Positions 16,638 through 26,190 of a DNA stretch of 26,190 nt are shown here, one piece after another. Every line of letters begins with the position of its first letter. Within the stretch, counting starts at the first letter, position 1. Source of the stretch: Gordonia sp. UBA5067 (GTDB taxonomy: Bacteria > Actinomycetota > Actinomycetes > Mycobacteriales > Mycobacteriaceae); NCBI RefSeq assembly GCF_002414845.1, contig NZ_DIAX01000030.1:1-26190 (forward strand), given 5' to 3'. The notes under the pieces were generated by a model that was not told the DNA's origin, searched no databases, and saw only the letters and a program-made list of their open reading frames with translations. A program made the translations under genes and the position numbers.

Positions 16638-17690
16638 ATGAGTGAGCACGACGCCAAACGCGCCGAGCCGGTGCCGGGCGGGTACGTCACGCCCGGCGCG
16701 GAATTCGTCCGCGACACCCGCTACCTCTCGACCCGGATCACCCGCGACGGTCGCGACGGATACCCCGTCGAAGCGAGCCGCTACCGACTCGTCGCGGCCC
16801 GCGCCTGCCCGTGGGCCAACCGGACCCTCATCGTGCGCCGCCTCCTCGGACTGGAGGAAGCGATCTCGCTGGGGCTGTGTGGACCTACCCACGACGCCGA
16901 CTCGTGGACCTTCGACCTCGACCCCGGTGGAGTCGATCCGGTGCTGCACATCGCGCGCCTCAAAGACGCCTACGACAAGCGCATACCCGGCTACCCCAAG
17001 GGCATCACCGTGCCGGCACTCGTCGACACCAGAGACGGCGCCGTCGTCACCAACGATTACGCCCAGATGACCCTAGACTTCTCCACGGAGTGGACCGGCT
17101 TCACACGCGACGGCGCCCCACTGCTCTACCCCGAACAATTGCGCGATCAAATCGACGAGATCAATGCGACGGTGTTCTCCGAGGTGAACAACGGCGTGTA
17201 CCGCTGCGGATTCGCGGGCAGCCAGGAAGCCTACGACCGGGCCTACGACCGCCTGTTCGCACAGCTCGACGTCCTCGACGAACGCCTGACGACCCAGCGC
17301 TTCCTCGTCGGCGACACCATCACCGAGGCCGACGTGCGGTTGTTCACGACGCTCGCGCGATTCGACTCCGTCTACCACGGCCACTTCAAGACCAACCGCA
17401 ACCTGTTGGCGCAGATGCCGGCGCTCTGGGCCTATGCCCGTGACCTGTTCCAGACCCCCGGGTTCGGCGACACTGTCGACTTCACCCAGATCAAGGCGCA
17501 CTACTACCTTGTGCATCGCGACATAAATCCGACCGGCATCGTACCCAAGGGACCAGATCTGCGCGGGTGGCGCACCGCCCACCACCGCGACCAACTCGGC
17601 GGCCGCCCGTTTGGCGACGGAACGCCTCCGCCACCGCCGCGACCCGACGAGGTCGTGCCAGAAAAGGATGGGGTACCCACTCATGGCTAA
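16638..17690 (+). CDS. Xi-class glutathione transferase-like (hydroquinone) reductase
   Basis: The 350-aa cytosolic protein belongs to the ECM4/YqjG xi-class family. These enzymes reduce S-glutathionyl-hydroquinones using an active-site Cys. The thioredoxin-fold half carries CPWANRTLIVRRLLGLE with Cys57 as the catalytic residue. VPALVD and the following TNDYAQM are the thiol-binding region, and the helical half has YRCGFAGSQEAYDRAY and EADVRLFTTLARFDSVYHGHFK, all family hallmarks. Mycobacteriales make mycothiol rather than glutathione, so the physiological substrate may be a mycothiol-quinone adduct (inference). A Pro-rich C-terminal tail of about 30 residues extends past the usual end. The ATG has GGAGG nine bases upstream. 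It is the first gene of a three-gene overlapping operon with a SigH-like promoter. Confidence 0.93.
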   Translation: MSEHDAKRAEPVPGGYVTPGAEFVRDTRYLSTRITRDGRDGYPVEASRYRLVAARACPWANRTLIVRRLLGLEEAISLGLCGPTHDADSWTFDLDPGGVDPVLHIARLKDAYDKRIPGYPKGITVPALVDTRDGAVVTNDYAQMTLDFSTEWTGFTRDGAPLLYPEQLRDQIDEINATVFSEVNNGVYRCGFAGSQEAYDRAYDRLFAQLDVLDERLTTQRFLVGDTITEADVRLFTTLARFDSVYHGHFKTNRNLLAQMPALWAYARDLFQTPGFGDTVDFTQIKAHYYLVHRDINPTGIVPKGPDLRGWRTAHHRDQLGGRPFGDGTPPPPPRPDEVVPEKDGVPTHG

Positions 17691-18477
17691 GCGAGACAAC
17701 GCGCTGCCCGCACCGGACGCACACGACTTCGAGCATCCCCGCCCGCCCGCACCGGCGATCGGCGCAGCCGACAAGATGCTGCGCAGAGCCCAGCGCCTGC
17801 AGGGACCCGCGGTGGCGAAGTATGTGGGCAAAATCCGGGCCGCCCACCCCGACGAGACGCCCGCCCAGATCATCACGCGGCTCGAGAAGCAGTACCTTCT
17901 CGCCGTCACCGGATCCGGTGGCGCCGTCGGCGCCACCGCGGCCATACCCGGCGTCGGAACGGTCGCCGCGTTGTCGGCCGTCGCGGGCGAGTCGCTGTTC
18001 TTTCTCGAGGCCTCTGCACTGCTCGCGCTGGCCGTGGCCGAAGTCCACGGCGTCGACCCCGCCGACCAGCAGCGCCGCGAATCGTTGGTGCTCACGGTCG
18101 CCCTGGGCGAAGAAGGCCTCACCGCGCTGGGCAGGCTCGTGGGCGGCGGGCGGTCCACCGCCCTGCGGCAGTTGTCGAGCAGTGCCATTCCCGGCGTCAA
18201 CCTGTCGGCCTTCAACCAGAAGATGCTGAACAAGGTGATGCGTAAGTTCGCCCTCAAACGGGCCCCGGTCATCGTCGGCAAACTTCTGCCGGCCGGCATC
18301 GGCGCGACGATCGGCGCCGTCGGCAACCGTGCGCTGGGCAAGCGGATCATCACCAACTCCCGCGCCGCATTCGGCCCGGCGCCACGACACTGGCCGACCT
18401 CGCCGGTCATCGACGGAGTCATCGCCGGCGTCACCGCTGTGCCCGCACCGGTGCCGCAGCTGCCCTCCGGTCGGTGA
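17683..18477 (+). CDS. EcsC-family-like protein
   Basis: The 264-aa protein has a charged, Pro-rich N-terminus (1-30). Hydrophobic Gly/Ala-rich segments follow at about 72-121 (LLAVTGSGGAVGATAAIPGVGTV... and SLFFLEASALLALAVAEVHG) and again at about 195-215. The order TGSGG, PGVGT, a helix ending in a His-Gly-Val-Asp turn, and a second PGVN block resembles the EcsC family. EcsC proteins often sit next to ABC transporters and have no firm biochemical role. From memory its size is like M. tuberculosis Rv1249c (262 aa, near kgd). The ATG at 17683 overlaps the reductase gene by 8 nt, and its stop forms a GTGA overlap with the ABC gene, so it is very probably translated with both. The family call is moderate and the function unknown. 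Confidence 0.7.
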   Translation: MAKRDNALPAPDAHDFEHPRPPAPAIGAADKMLRRAQRLQGPAVAKYVGKIRAAHPDETPAQIITRLEKQYLLAVTGSGGAVGATAAIPGVGTVAALSAVAGESLFFLEASALLALAVAEVHGVDPADQQRRESLVLTVALGEEGLTALGRLVGGGRSTALRQLSSSAIPGVNLSAFNQKMLNKVMRKFALKRAPVIVGKLLPAGIGATIGAVGNRALGKRIITNSRAAFGPAPRHWPTSPVIDGVIAGVTAVPAPVPQLPSGR

Positions 18478-21400
18478 CGGCCCCCGACGACCGCTGGCTG
18501 CGGCGCCTCGCGCGTCAAGCCGCGGTGCGTCGGGGCGCCTTCGCCCTTACCGTGGCAGCGGTGGCCGTGGGCGTCACCGCAGATCTGGCCTTCCCCCTGC
18601 TGTCACGCGCGGCACTCGACCACGCGACCGGTGCCGCGCGCGCCGGGTGGGGGCTGGCCGGCATCATCGCCGCCATCGTTGCCCTGGCCGTCGTCCGCTA
18701 CCTGTCCGCCCTGGGACGACGGTGGGCTGCGGGCGGCCTCGCGATCGGGGTCCAGCGCGACCTGCGCGTGGCCCTGCTCGCCACCCTCTTACACCTCGAC
18801 GGTCCCGCGCAGCACACCATTCGCACCGGGCAGGTCGTCTCTCGATCGATCTCGGACCTGCAGGTGGTCCAAGGCCTGATGGCGATGGCCCCCCTCGCGA
18901 TCGGCGGCGCCGTCCAAGCGGTGTTCGCCTTCGCGATCATGGCCCACCTCTCGCCGGTGCTCACCGCGGTCACCCTTGCGGTGCTCCCCGCACTTGCCTG
19001 GACCGCGTACCGCAGCCGCCGTCAGCTCTTCGCCGCCACCTGGTCGGCGCAGCAGGCCGCCGCCGACATCGCGACACACGTCGAGGAGACGGTGACCGGG
19101 GTGCGCGTGGTGAAGGGCTTCGGCCAGGAGCACCGGATGGTCGACCGGCTCGTCGACCTCGCCCGCGCCCTCTATGCGCGCCGGGTCCGCGCGGCGCGCG
19201 TCGAGGCCCGGTACGTGCCGCTGATCTCCGCCCTGCCCCAGCTCGCGACCGTCGCGGTCATCGGTGCCGGCGCCCTGCTCGTGCTGGCCGGATCGATCAC
19301 CGCCGGCACCTTCCTCGCGTTCGCCGCCTATGTGACGGCCCTGATGGCGATCACCCGGATGCTGTCCAACGTCATCGTCGCGGCCCAGCTCGCCCACGCC
19401 AGCGCCCAGCGCGTCTTCGACGTCATCGATCACCCCCGCGACACCGATCCGGCCAACCCGCACGACGTCCCCGACGGGGACCTCGGACTACGGTTCGACG
19501 GCGTTTCATTCGCCTACCCCCATGCCGCCGACACACCCGTGCTCGCCGACCTCGACCTCGCCATCGCCCCCGGCGAATGCCTCGCGGTGATCGGCGCGCC
19601 CGGCTCGGGCAAGTCGACTCTCGTCGACCTCGCCACCCGCCACTACCGCCCACAAGCGGGTTCGATCGCGCTCGTCACGGCTTCGGGAAGCGCCGTCGAC
19701 ATCGCCCAGATGACCGGCGATGACCTGCACCGGGCGGTCGCGGTCGTGCCCGATGAACCGTTCCTCTACTCGGACACCATCGCAGCCAACGTCGCACTGG
19801 CTCCGCTCGAGAGCCTGCGCCCCGCGGCGCGCGAACGCCTCCGTCGTGCGATCGAACAGGCCGGCGCGACGACCTTCGTCACCGACCTCCCCGGCGGCGA
19901 GGCCGCCGTGGTCGGCGAACGCGGACTCACCCTGTCGGGCGGTCAGCGCCAGCGCCTGGCCCTCGCCCGGGCCCTATACGCACAGCCCCGCCTCCTGATC
20001 CTCGACGACGCGACCTCGGCGCTCGACGCCACGACCGAGGCGCGCATCCTGACTGGACTGCGCGGGCACCGATCGACGGTGCTGGTCCTCGCCCATCGCT
20101 TGTCTACCCTGCGGGTGGCCGATCGGGTGGCGATCATCGACGGCGGCCGCATCGCCGAGATCGGGACCCTCGCCGAACTCGCCCGCGGCAGTGCCCGGTT
20201 CGCCGCGCTGATGTCGCAGGCCGCAACCAGCCCGCTGCCCGGCTCCCCGCCCGACGACGAGCCCCAGGACCGTTTCGAGCCCGGGCAATTCGGCGAGGCC
20301 CTGTGGCCCGAGCCCCTTTCCGGCGACGACTGGCGGGCAGTGGCGGCACCGCCCCGCGGCCGGGGCGGCCCGGGCGGCGGTATGGCGATGTCCGGGGCAC
20401 TCGGCGCCGCCCAGGCGACCCCGGAGCTGCTGGCGGCGGTTGAGTCGCTGCCCCCGGCCACGGCCGACCCGCAGGCGGACGTCGCCGTCTTGCGCCGGGC
20501 GAGCACCGATTTTTCGCTGCTGGGCACCCTGTCCCCGGTGCGCATGATCCTGCTGGCCACCGCATTGTGCGTGGCGGCGGACGCGATGGTGAGTCTGGCG
20601 TTCCCGTCACTGGCCCGGATCTCGGTCGATGCCGCCAGCCGCGGCGATACCGGGGCGATCGTGCGCACGTTCGCCCTCGGAGCCCTGCTCGTCCTCGTCG
20701 GCTGGGCGCTCGCCGTGGCCACCCTGCTGCTGTCCACCCGAGCCGGCGAGCGTGTGCTCTTCGGGCTGCGAGTCCGCACTTTCGCCCACCTGCAGCGCCT
20801 AGGGCTCGACTACTACGAGCGCGAACTGTCCGGCCGGATCATGACCCGCATGACCACCGACATCGACGCACTGACGACCTTCGTGCAGACGGGACTGACC
20901 TCGGCCGGCGTCGCCGGGCTCACCCTCGTGGGGGTCGCGGCAGCACTCGCGATCACCCAGCCTGCACTGGCCGTCGTGCTCACCCCCGTGGTCGGAGTGC
21001 TCGCCATTGCGACACTGGTGTTCCGTCGCGTCTCCTCGCGCGGCTATCTGCGCTCACGTGAACTCGTCAGCATCGTCAACGCCGATCTGCAGGAAAACAT
21101 CGCCGGCCTGCGCACCACACAGGCGTTCGGCCACGGCCACGCCGCCCTCGCCCGGTTCGCCCGCCACTCCGACAACTGGCTCGACGCCCGCATGGTCACC
21201 CAGCGCGCCATCGCCTGCTACTTCCCGTTCATCGTTCTGACTGCGGATCTGGCCACCGCAGCCGCACTCGTCCTCGGCGCCGGCCGGATCGCCGCGGGCA
21301 CCCTGTCCACCGGCGCGCTCATCGCGTTCGTCCTCTACCTCGCGATGCTGTTCGGTCCGGTGCAGCAGCTCACCGGGGTCTTCGACGGCTATCAACAGGC

Positions 21401-22271
21401 CCGGGTGGGCCTGATGCGGATACGCGAACTGCTCGCCACCGAATCCTCGCTCGAGGCCTGCGCACCGGAACCGGCGACGACGGAAGCGGACGGCGAGCCG
21501 CGCGAGCCCCGCCCCGCGCACCTGTCCCTCGCCGAGGTCGGGTTCACCTACGCCGGCGCCAGTAGCGCTGCACTGCAAGACGTCGGGCTGGAGATCCCCG
21601 CCGGATCGTCGCTCGCCCTGGTCGGTTCGACCGGCGCCGGAAAATCGACGGTGGTCAAACTGCTCGCGCGCTTCTACGACCCGACGTCCGGGGTGGTCCG
21701 CGCCGACGGCACCGATCTGCGCGAACTCCCCTTGCACGACTACCGGGCCCGGCTCGCCGTCGTCCCGCAAGAGCCGCACCTCTTCGCCGGCACGGTCGCC
21801 GAGAACATTGCCTTCGGCCGTCCCGCCGCGGACCGGGGCCAGATCGAGTCGGCCGCTGCCGCCGTCGGGGCGCTCGAGGCCATCGCCGCCCTGCCGGGTG
21901 CGATGAACCATTGGATCGGCGAACGCGGACGCGGCCTCTCCGCGGGGCAGCGCCAACTCATCGCCCTGGCCCGCGCCGAACTCGCCGAACCCGACCTTGT
22001 CCTGCTCGACGAGGCCACGGCCACCCTCGACCAGCAGACGGAGGCACGCGTGCTCGCCGCCTCGCGGATCACCACGACCAGGCGCACGAGCGTCATCGTC
22101 GCCCACCGGCTGGCTACTGCGGCGCAGGCCGATTCGATCGCCGTGATCGAGTCCGGACGAGTCATCCAGCAGGGCTCGCACGCCGAGCTGATCGCGGTCG
22201 GTGGACGTTATCGAGAGCTCTGGGAGAGCAGTGCGGACACTGCGGGCGCAGACTCGCACTCGCGCGCGTAG
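18474..22271 (+). CDS. Fused two-half ABC exporter (TMD-NBD-TMD-NBD)
   Basis: The single 1265-aa polypeptide is a full ABC type-IV (B-family) exporter. TMD1 spans about 20-310 and NBD1 about 338-580. NBD1 has Walker [10 protein letters not shown] 374-382, signature LSGGQ 488-492 and Walker [14 protein letters not shown] Pro/Gly-rich linker spans about 583-685. TMD2 spans about 690-985 and NBD2 about 1015-1250. NBD2 has Walker [10 protein letters not shown] 1051-1059, Q-loop Gln1099, signature LSAGQ 1155-1159, Walker [13 protein letters not shown] with Glu1180, and His1211. NBD1 has Asp512 at the catalytic Glu position and Asp at the Q-loop Gln (VVPDEPF), so its ATP site should be degenerate while the NBD2 site is canonical. 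From memory the halves match M. tuberculosis Rv1273c/Rv1272c, which are separate genes. It is the last gene of the GST-EcsC-ABC operon (GTG start, 4-nt overlap). The substrate is unknown; lipid or hydrophobic conjugates are possible. Confidence 0.95.
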   Translation: MTAPDDRWLRRLARQAAVRRGAFALTVAAVAVGVTADLAFPLLSRAALDHATGAARAGWGLAGIIAAIVALAVVRYLSALGRRWAAGGLAIGVQRDLRVALLATLLHLDGPAQHTIRTGQVVSRSISDLQVVQGLMAMAPLAIGGAVQAVFAFAIMAHLSPVLTAVTLAVLPALAWTAYRSRRQLFAATWSAQQAAADIATHVEETVTGVRVVKGFGQEHRMVDRLVDLARALYARRVRAARVEARYVPLISALPQLATVAVIGAGALLVLAGSITAGTFLAFAAYVTALMAITRMLSNVIVAAQLAHASAQRVFDVIDHPRDTDPANPHDVPDGDLGLRFDGVSFAYPHAADTPVLADLDLAIAPGECLAVIGAPGSGKSTLVDLATRHYRPQAGSIALVTASGSAVDIAQMTGDDLHRAVAVVPDEPFLYSDTIAANVALAPLESLRPAARERLRRAIEQAGATTFVTDLPGGEAAVVGERGLTLSGGQRQRLALARALYAQPRLLILDDATSALDATTEARILTGLRGHRSTVLVLAHRLSTLRVADRVAIIDGGRIAEIGTLAELARGSARFAALMSQAATSPLPGSPPDDEPQDRFEPGQFGEALWPEPLSGDDWRAVAAPPRGRGGPGGGMAMSGALGAAQATPELLAAVESLPPATADPQADVAVLRRASTDFSLLGTLSPVRMILLATALCVAADAMVSLAFPSLARISVDAASRGDTGAIVRTFALGALLVLVGWALAVATLLLSTRAGERVLFGLRVRTFAHLQRLGLDYYERELSGRIMTRMTTDIDALTTFVQTGLTSAGVAGLTLVGVAAALAITQPALAVVLTPVVGVLAIATLVFRRVSSRGYLRSRELVSIVNADLQENIAGLRTTQAFGHGHAALARFARHSDNWLDARMVTQRAIACYFPFIVLTADLATAAALVLGAGRIAAGTLSTGALIAFVLYLAMLFGPVQQLTGVFDGYQQARVGLMRIRELLATESSLEACAPEPATTEADGEPREPRPAHLSLAEVGFTYAGASSAALQDVGLEIPAGSSLALVGSTGAGKSTVVKLLARFYDPTSGVVRADGTDLRELPLHDYRARLAVVPQEPHLFAGTVAENIAFGRPAADRGQIESAAAAVGALEAIAALPGAMNHWIGERGRGLSAGQRQLIALARAELAEPDLVLLDEATATLDQQTEARVLAASRITTTRRTSVIVAHRLATAAQADSIAVIESGRVIQQGSHAELIAVGGRYRELWESSADTAGADSHSRA

Positions 22272-22293
22272 CATCCCCTTGGAGGACTGATCG

Positions 22294-22309
22294 CGACACC
22301 ACCGTGTCG
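22294..22309 (+). terminator. Small hairpin after the ABC gene
   Basis: CGACAC and GTGTCG form a 6-bp stem with a CACC loop, 23 nt past the ABC stop codon. No T-tract follows, so it could be a weak terminator or an mRNA 3'-end structure before kgd. Confidence 0.35.
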
Positions 22310-22399
22310 GTTGCTCATGACTCGGCGCGGCAACGTGAAACCAGGCGCGGGCCCACCCAGACGGGTCCCCACAAAAGGGAATTGAGGCGAAGTACCGCT

Positions 22400-25300
22400 G
22401 TGAACACCCCGGCATCTGACTACGGCCAGAACACTTGGCTGGTCGAGGAAATGTACCAGCAGTATCAGAAGGACCCGAACTCGGTTGACCCGAGTTGGCG
22501 GGAGGTACTCAAGGACTACCGGCCCTCGCCGAACGGCGAACCCGCCGCAGCGCCTCTGACGAGTCAACAGCCCAACGCCGTCACCCTCGATGAGGAGCCC
22601 GCCAAGCCGGCGCCCGCGCCGAAGGCGCCGGTCACCGAGGCTCCGGCCACCAAGGCCGCCTCGGGCGCGGGCACCACCGCCCGCGACGGCTCGGGGGGCG
22701 ACACGATTCCCGCCCCCGCACCGACCGCGCCGGCGCCGGCGCCGGTGGCCGAGCCCGCGCCCACCGAGACCTCGAAGGTCCTGCGCGGCGCATCCGCTGC
22801 GGTGGTTCGGAACATGTCCGCGTCGCTGACAGTGCCGACGGCGACCAGCGTGCGGGCCGTACCCGTCAAGGCGATGATCGACAACCGCATTGTCGTGAAC
22901 AACCACCTCGCCCGCACCCGCGGCGGCAAGGTGTCGTTCACCCACATCCTGGGTTTCGCGCTCGTCCAGGCACTGAAATCGTTCCCGAACATGAACAGCC
23001 ACTTCGCCGAGATCGACGGCAAGCCCAACGTCGTCTCCCCCGCACACACCAACCTGGGCCTGGCGATCGACCTGCCCGGCCGGGACGGCAGCCGCTCCCT
23101 TGTCGTCGCGGCGATCAAGGAGTGCGAGGACAAGAACTTCTACGAGTTCTGGACCGCCTACGAGGAGGTCATCCGGCGCGCCCGCGAAGGCGCGCTGACC
23201 GCCGAGGACTTCGCCGGCGTGACCATCTCGCTGACCAACCCCGGCACCATCGGGACCGTCCACTCGGTGCCGCGGCTCATGCCCGGCCAGGGTGCCATCA
23301 TCGGTGCCGGCGCGATGGAGTACCCCGCCGAGTTCCAGGGCTCCTCTGATGAGCAGATCGCCGAATTGGGCGTCGGCAAGCTGCTGACCCTGACGTCGAC
23401 CTACGACCACCGCATCATCCAGGGCGCCGAATCGGGCGACTACCTGCGCAAGGTGCACCATCTGCTCCTCGACGACGAATTCTGGAATTCGGTCTTCACC
23501 GCGCTGCACATCCCCTACGAGCCCATCCGCTGGCGTCAGGATGTCCCACCGGGTCTGGTGGACAAGTCGACGCGGGTGTTGGAGCTGATCGCCGCGTACC
23601 GCAGCCGCGGCCACCTCATGGCCGACATCGATCCGCTGATGATGGATAGCGATGCGCGCCGTTCCCACCCCGACCTGCGCATCGAGACCTACGGGCTCAC
23701 GCTGTGGGATCTCGACCGCTCGTTCCGGGTCGGCGGCTTCCACGGCAAGGAGCGCATGAGGCTGCGCGACGTGCTCTCGATTCTTCGCGACGCCTACTGC
23801 CGCCACGTCGGTGTCGAATACACCCACATCCTCGAACCGGACCAGCAGCGCTGGCTGCAGGAGCGGGTCGAGATCAAACACGTCAAACCGCCGGTTGCCG
23901 AGCAGAAGTACATCGTGAGCAAGTTGAACGCCGCCGAGGCCTTCGAGACCTTCCTCGCGACGAAGTATGTCGGGCAGAAGCGGTTCTCCCTCGAAGGCGC
24001 CGAGTCGGTGATCCCGATGATGGATGCCGTCATCGACCAGAGCGCCGAACATGATCTCACCGAGGTCATCATCGGCATGCCGCACCGCGGCCGCCTCAAC
24101 GTGCTGGCCAACATCGTCGGCAAGCCGTACTCGAAGATCTTCACCGAGTTCGAGGGCAATCAGGACCCGTCGCAGTCACACGGCTCCGGTGACGTGAAGT
24201 ACCACCTCGGCGCCGAGGGCAAGTACTACCAGATGTTCGGCGACAACGAGATCACCGTCTCGCTGACCGCTAACCCCAGCCATCTCGAGGCCGTCGACCC
24301 CGTGCTCGAAGGGCTCGTCCGCGCGAAGCAGGACCTGCTCGGCGACTCCGCCGGCGACTTCCCGATCCTGCCGCTGATGCTCCACGGCGACGCCGCGTTC
24401 GCCGGCCAGGGCGTGGTCGCCGAGACGCTCAACCTCGCGATGCTGCCGGGCTACCGCGTGGGCGGCACCGTCCACATCGTGGTCAACAACCAGGTCGGCT
24501 TCACCACCGCACCCGAGTACTCCCGCTCCACGGAGTACTGCACCGACGTCGCGAAGATGATCGGCGCGCCGATCTTCCACGTCAACGGCGACGACCCGGA
24601 GGCCTGCGTCTGGGCCGCCAAGCTCGCCGTCGACTATCGGGAGGCGTACCAGAAGGACGTGGTGATCGACCTCGTCTGCTACCGGCGCCGTGGTCACAAC
24701 GAGGGCGACGACCCGTCGATGACCCAGCCGGCCATGTACGAGATCATCGACACGATGCGCGGCGTGCGAAAGTCCTACACCGAGGCGTTGATCGGCCGTG
24801 GCGACATTTCGACCAAAGAGGCCGAAGACGCTCTGCGCGACTACCAGGGACAACTCGAGCGAGTCTTCAACGAGGTCAAAGAACTCGAGCGCTACACGCC
24901 GGAGCCGAGCCCGTCCGTCGAAGCCGAGCAGACGCTGCCGTCGAAGCTGATCACCGCGGTATCCACGCAGACGCTGGCCCGGATCGGCGATGCGTTCATG
25001 ACGTTGCCGGCCGGGTTCACGGCGCATCCGCGCGTACTGCCCGTCCTCAAGCGCCGCCAGCAGGGCGCGCGCGAAGGCGGCATCGACTGGGCATTCGCCG
25101 AGTTGCTGGCCTTCGGCTCACTCGTACTCGAAGGACGGACCGTTCGTCTGTCCGGACAGGACTCGCGCCGCGGCACGTTCACCCAGCGCCACTCGGTGCT
25201 GATCGACCGGGAGAACGGTTCGGAATACACGCCGCTAAACCACATCCCCGGGGAAGACGCGGCGCCCGCCGGCCGGTTCATGGTCTACGACTCGCCGCTG

Positions 25301-26161
25301 TCGGAGTACGCCGTCGTCGGCTTCGAATATGGGTATTCCGTCGGCGACCCCAATGCCCTGGTCCTGTGGGAGGGACAGTTCGGCGACTTCGTCAACGGCG
25401 CCCAGTCGATCGTCGACGAGTTCATCAGTTCCGGTGAGGCCAAATGGGGCCAGACCTCCGGCGTTGTCATGCTCCTGCCCCACGGGCACGAAGGCCAGGG
25501 CCCGGACCACACCTCCGGCCGCATCGAACGCTTCCTGCAACTGTGTGCGGAAGGGTCGATGACCGTCGCCCTGCCGTCGACGCCCGCCAGCTACTTCCAC
25601 CTGCTGCGGCGGCATGCACTCGACGGCATCGAGCGTCCGCTCGTCGTGTTCACGCCGAAGTCGATGCTGCGGAACAAAGCGGCCGTCAGCCCCGTCTCGG
25701 AGTTCACCGACTCCAAGTTTCTGTCCGTCCTCGACGACCCGGTCTTCGCCGATCGCCCCGCCGACCGCGCCAAGGTCACCCGCGTCGTCCTCGTCAGCGG
25801 CAAGCTCTACTACGAGCTCGTCGCCCGGCGCGACAAAGAGGGCCGCGACGACATCGCCATCGTGCGCATCGAGCAGCTCTACCCGGTGCCCTACCGGCGC
25901 ATGCGAATGACGCTGGAGAAGTACCCGAACGCGCAGGACCATGTCTGGGTGCAGGAGGAGCCGGCCAATCAGGGACCCTGGCCATTCCTGGGCCTCTGGC
26001 TGCCCGAGATGCTGCCCGACATCCTCAGCGGCCTGCGGCGCATCTCGCGGCGCGCAATGTCGGCGCCCTCATCGGGGTCGAGCAAGGTGCACGCCGTCGA
26101 GCAACAGGAGATCATCGACGCCGCCTTCGGTCCGAGGACCGAAGCTCCGTCCGTCTCCTAG
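22400..26161 (+). CDS. kgd: Multifunctional 2-oxoglutarate decarboxylase/dehydrogenase E1 with E2-type domain
   Basis: The 1253-aa Kgd/OdhA/SucA enzyme decarboxylates 2-oxoglutarate with thiamine diphosphate and, with E3 and a lipoyl partner, makes succinyl-CoA in the TCA cycle. In order it has the N-terminal segment [18 protein letters not shown], a flexible Ala/Pro linker (about 43-125), an E2-like acyltransferase domain (about 130-370, with [16 protein letters not shown] and His337), then the E1 domains. The E1 part has [18 protein letters not shown], the cofactor block [18 protein letters not shown] leading to VVNNQVGF, and [17 protein letters not shown]. It ends with [20 protein letters not shown]. 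No lipoyl domain is present, as usual for actinobacteria. The frame is open far upstream, but family homology starts at the GTG at 22400; GAGG lies 12 nt before it. Inhibition by the FHA protein GarA/OdhI is known for the family. The 128-bp upstream gap suggests separate transcription; I could not find a clear promoter. Confidence 0.97.
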   Translation: MNTPASDYGQNTWLVEEMYQQYQKDPNSVDPSWREVLKDYRPSPNGEPAAAPLTSQQPNAVTLDEEPAKPAPAPKAPVTEAPATKAASGAGTTARDGSGGDTIPAPAPTAPAPAPVAEPAPTETSKVLRGASAAVVRNMSASLTVPTATSVRAVPVKAMIDNRIVVNNHLARTRGGKVSFTHILGFALVQALKSFPNMNSHFAEIDGKPNVVSPAHTNLGLAIDLPGRDGSRSLVVAAIKECEDKNFYEFWTAYEEVIRRAREGALTAEDFAGVTISLTNPGTIGTVHSVPRLMPGQGAIIGAGAMEYPAEFQGSSDEQIAELGVGKLLTLTSTYDHRIIQGAESGDYLRKVHHLLLDDEFWNSVFTALHIPYEPIRWRQDVPPGLVDKSTRVLELIAAYRSRGHLMADIDPLMMDSDARRSHPDLRIETYGLTLWDLDRSFRVGGFHGKERMRLRDVLSILRDAYCRHVGVEYTHILEPDQQRWLQERVEIKHVKPPVAEQKYIVSKLNAAEAFETFLATKYVGQKRFSLEGAESVIPMMDAVIDQSAEHDLTEVIIGMPHRGRLNVLANIVGKPYSKIFTEFEGNQDPSQSHGSGDVKYHLGAEGKYYQMFGDNEITVSLTANPSHLEAVDPVLEGLVRAKQDLLGDSAGDFPILPLMLHGDAAFAGQGVVAETLNLAMLPGYRVGGTVHIVVNNQVGFTTAPEYSRSTEYCTDVAKMIGAPIFHVNGDDPEACVWAAKLAVDYREAYQKDVVIDLVCYRRRGHNEGDDPSMTQPAMYEIIDTMRGVRKSYTEALIGRGDISTKEAEDALRDYQGQLERVFNEVKELERYTPEPSPSVEAEQTLPSKLITAVSTQTLARIGDAFMTLPAGFTAHPRVLPVLKRRQQGAREGGIDWAFAELLAFGSLVLEGRTVRLSGQDSRRGTFTQRHSVLIDRENGSEYTPLNHIPGEDAAPAGRFMVYDSPLSEYAVVGFEYGYSVGDPNALVLWEGQFGDFVNGAQSIVDEFISSGEAKWGQTSGVVMLLPHGHEGQGPDHTSGRIERFLQLCAEGSMTVALPSTPASYFHLLRRHALDGIERPLVVFTPKSMLRNKAAVSPVSEFTDSKFLSVLDDPVFADRPADRAKVTRVVLVSGKLYYELVARRDKEGRDDIAIVRIEQLYPVPYRRMRMTLEKYPNAQDHVWVQEEPANQGPWPFLGLWLPEMLPDILSGLRRISRRAMSAPSSGSSKVHAVEQQEIIDAAFGPRTEAPSVS

Positions 26162-26168
26162 GTCTGCC

Positions 26169-26182
26169 CACCGGCGTCGGTG
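26169..26182 (+). terminator. Hairpin just after kgd, at the window edge
   Basis: CACCG and CGGTG pair around GCGT, 7 nt after the kgd stop. The window ends 8 nt later, so a following T-tract cannot be judged. Confidence 0.3.
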
Positions 26183-26190
26183 ACCGTATC

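Noticed and set aside
22272..22399. kgd promoter
   Set aside because: I searched the 128-bp gap by eye for TTGNNN/TANNNT at 16-19 nt and found no convincing pair, so none is annotated.
22208..24085. 625-codon minus-strand frame antisense to kgd
   Set aside because: It is the antisense shadow of kgd; no motif or ribosome site supports it.

Overview
The window looks like chromosomal core DNA of a high-GC actinomycete of the order Mycobacteriales (mycolic-acid bacteria; Gordonia or a near relative is my guess, not proven). The reasons are the very high GC, a fused actinobacterial-type 2-oxoglutarate decarboxylase/dehydrogenase (Kgd/OdhA), a Rho with a long Asn/Arg/Gly-rich N-terminal insert, and the gene order argS-lysA-hom-thrC-thrB-rho, which I recall from Mycobacterium tuberculosis (Rv1292 to Rv1297). 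Several other genes (kgd, a paired ABC exporter, an SbcCD-like pair, a DHA2 transporter) also have M. tuberculosis counterparts that I recall lying between Rv1248c and Rv1297, so the window reads as a compacted version of that neighbourhood. I see no phage, insertion sequence, CRISPR array or plasmid feature.

Layout. (1) 1-7894, minus strand: argS, lysA, hom, thrC and thrB form a tight chain with gaps of a few bases or start/stop overlaps. They cover arginyl-tRNA charging, the last step of lysine synthesis, and the homoserine-to-threonine branch. Next comes rho, cut by the window edge, with its own consensus-like promoter and a leader of about 170 nt. (2) 7992-10004: a membrane-anchored DUF305 protein on the plus strand converges on a DHA1-type MFS transporter. 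The transporter start codon lies 2 nt beyond the end of tRNA-Arg(CCG). (3) 10125-14008, minus: an SbcD-like metallophosphoesterase and an SbcC/Rad50-like ATPase overlap by 4 nt. (4) 14143-16271, minus: a PadR regulator overlaps a 14-TM drug transporter by 4 nt. A near-perfect sigma-70 promoter overlaid by a palindrome precedes them, and a strong hairpin terminator follows. (5) 16638-22271, plus: a xi-class glutathione-transferase-like reductase, an EcsC-like protein and a 1265-aa ABC exporter that fuses two half-transporters, all overlapping. A SigH/SigR-like promoter sits upstream. (6) 22400-26161, plus: kgd.

Intergenic stretches. Only 16272-16637 (366 bp) exceeds 300 bp. It holds the padR promoter and operator on the left, about 210 bp in which I see no gene, and the SigH-like promoter plus ribosome binding site on the right. 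The 228-bp gap 1300-1527 holds the rho promoter and leader. The other gaps are 134 bp or less.

The most interesting points are: the thiol-reductase/EcsC/fused-ABC operon with a thiol-stress-type promoter; the internal asymmetry of the two ATP sites of the fused transporter; the SbcD-like nuclease with two changed metal-ligand positions, paired with an ATPase that has no zinc hook; and the PadR operator overlying its own promoter. All identifications come from reading the sequence and from memory of the families; no database was searched.
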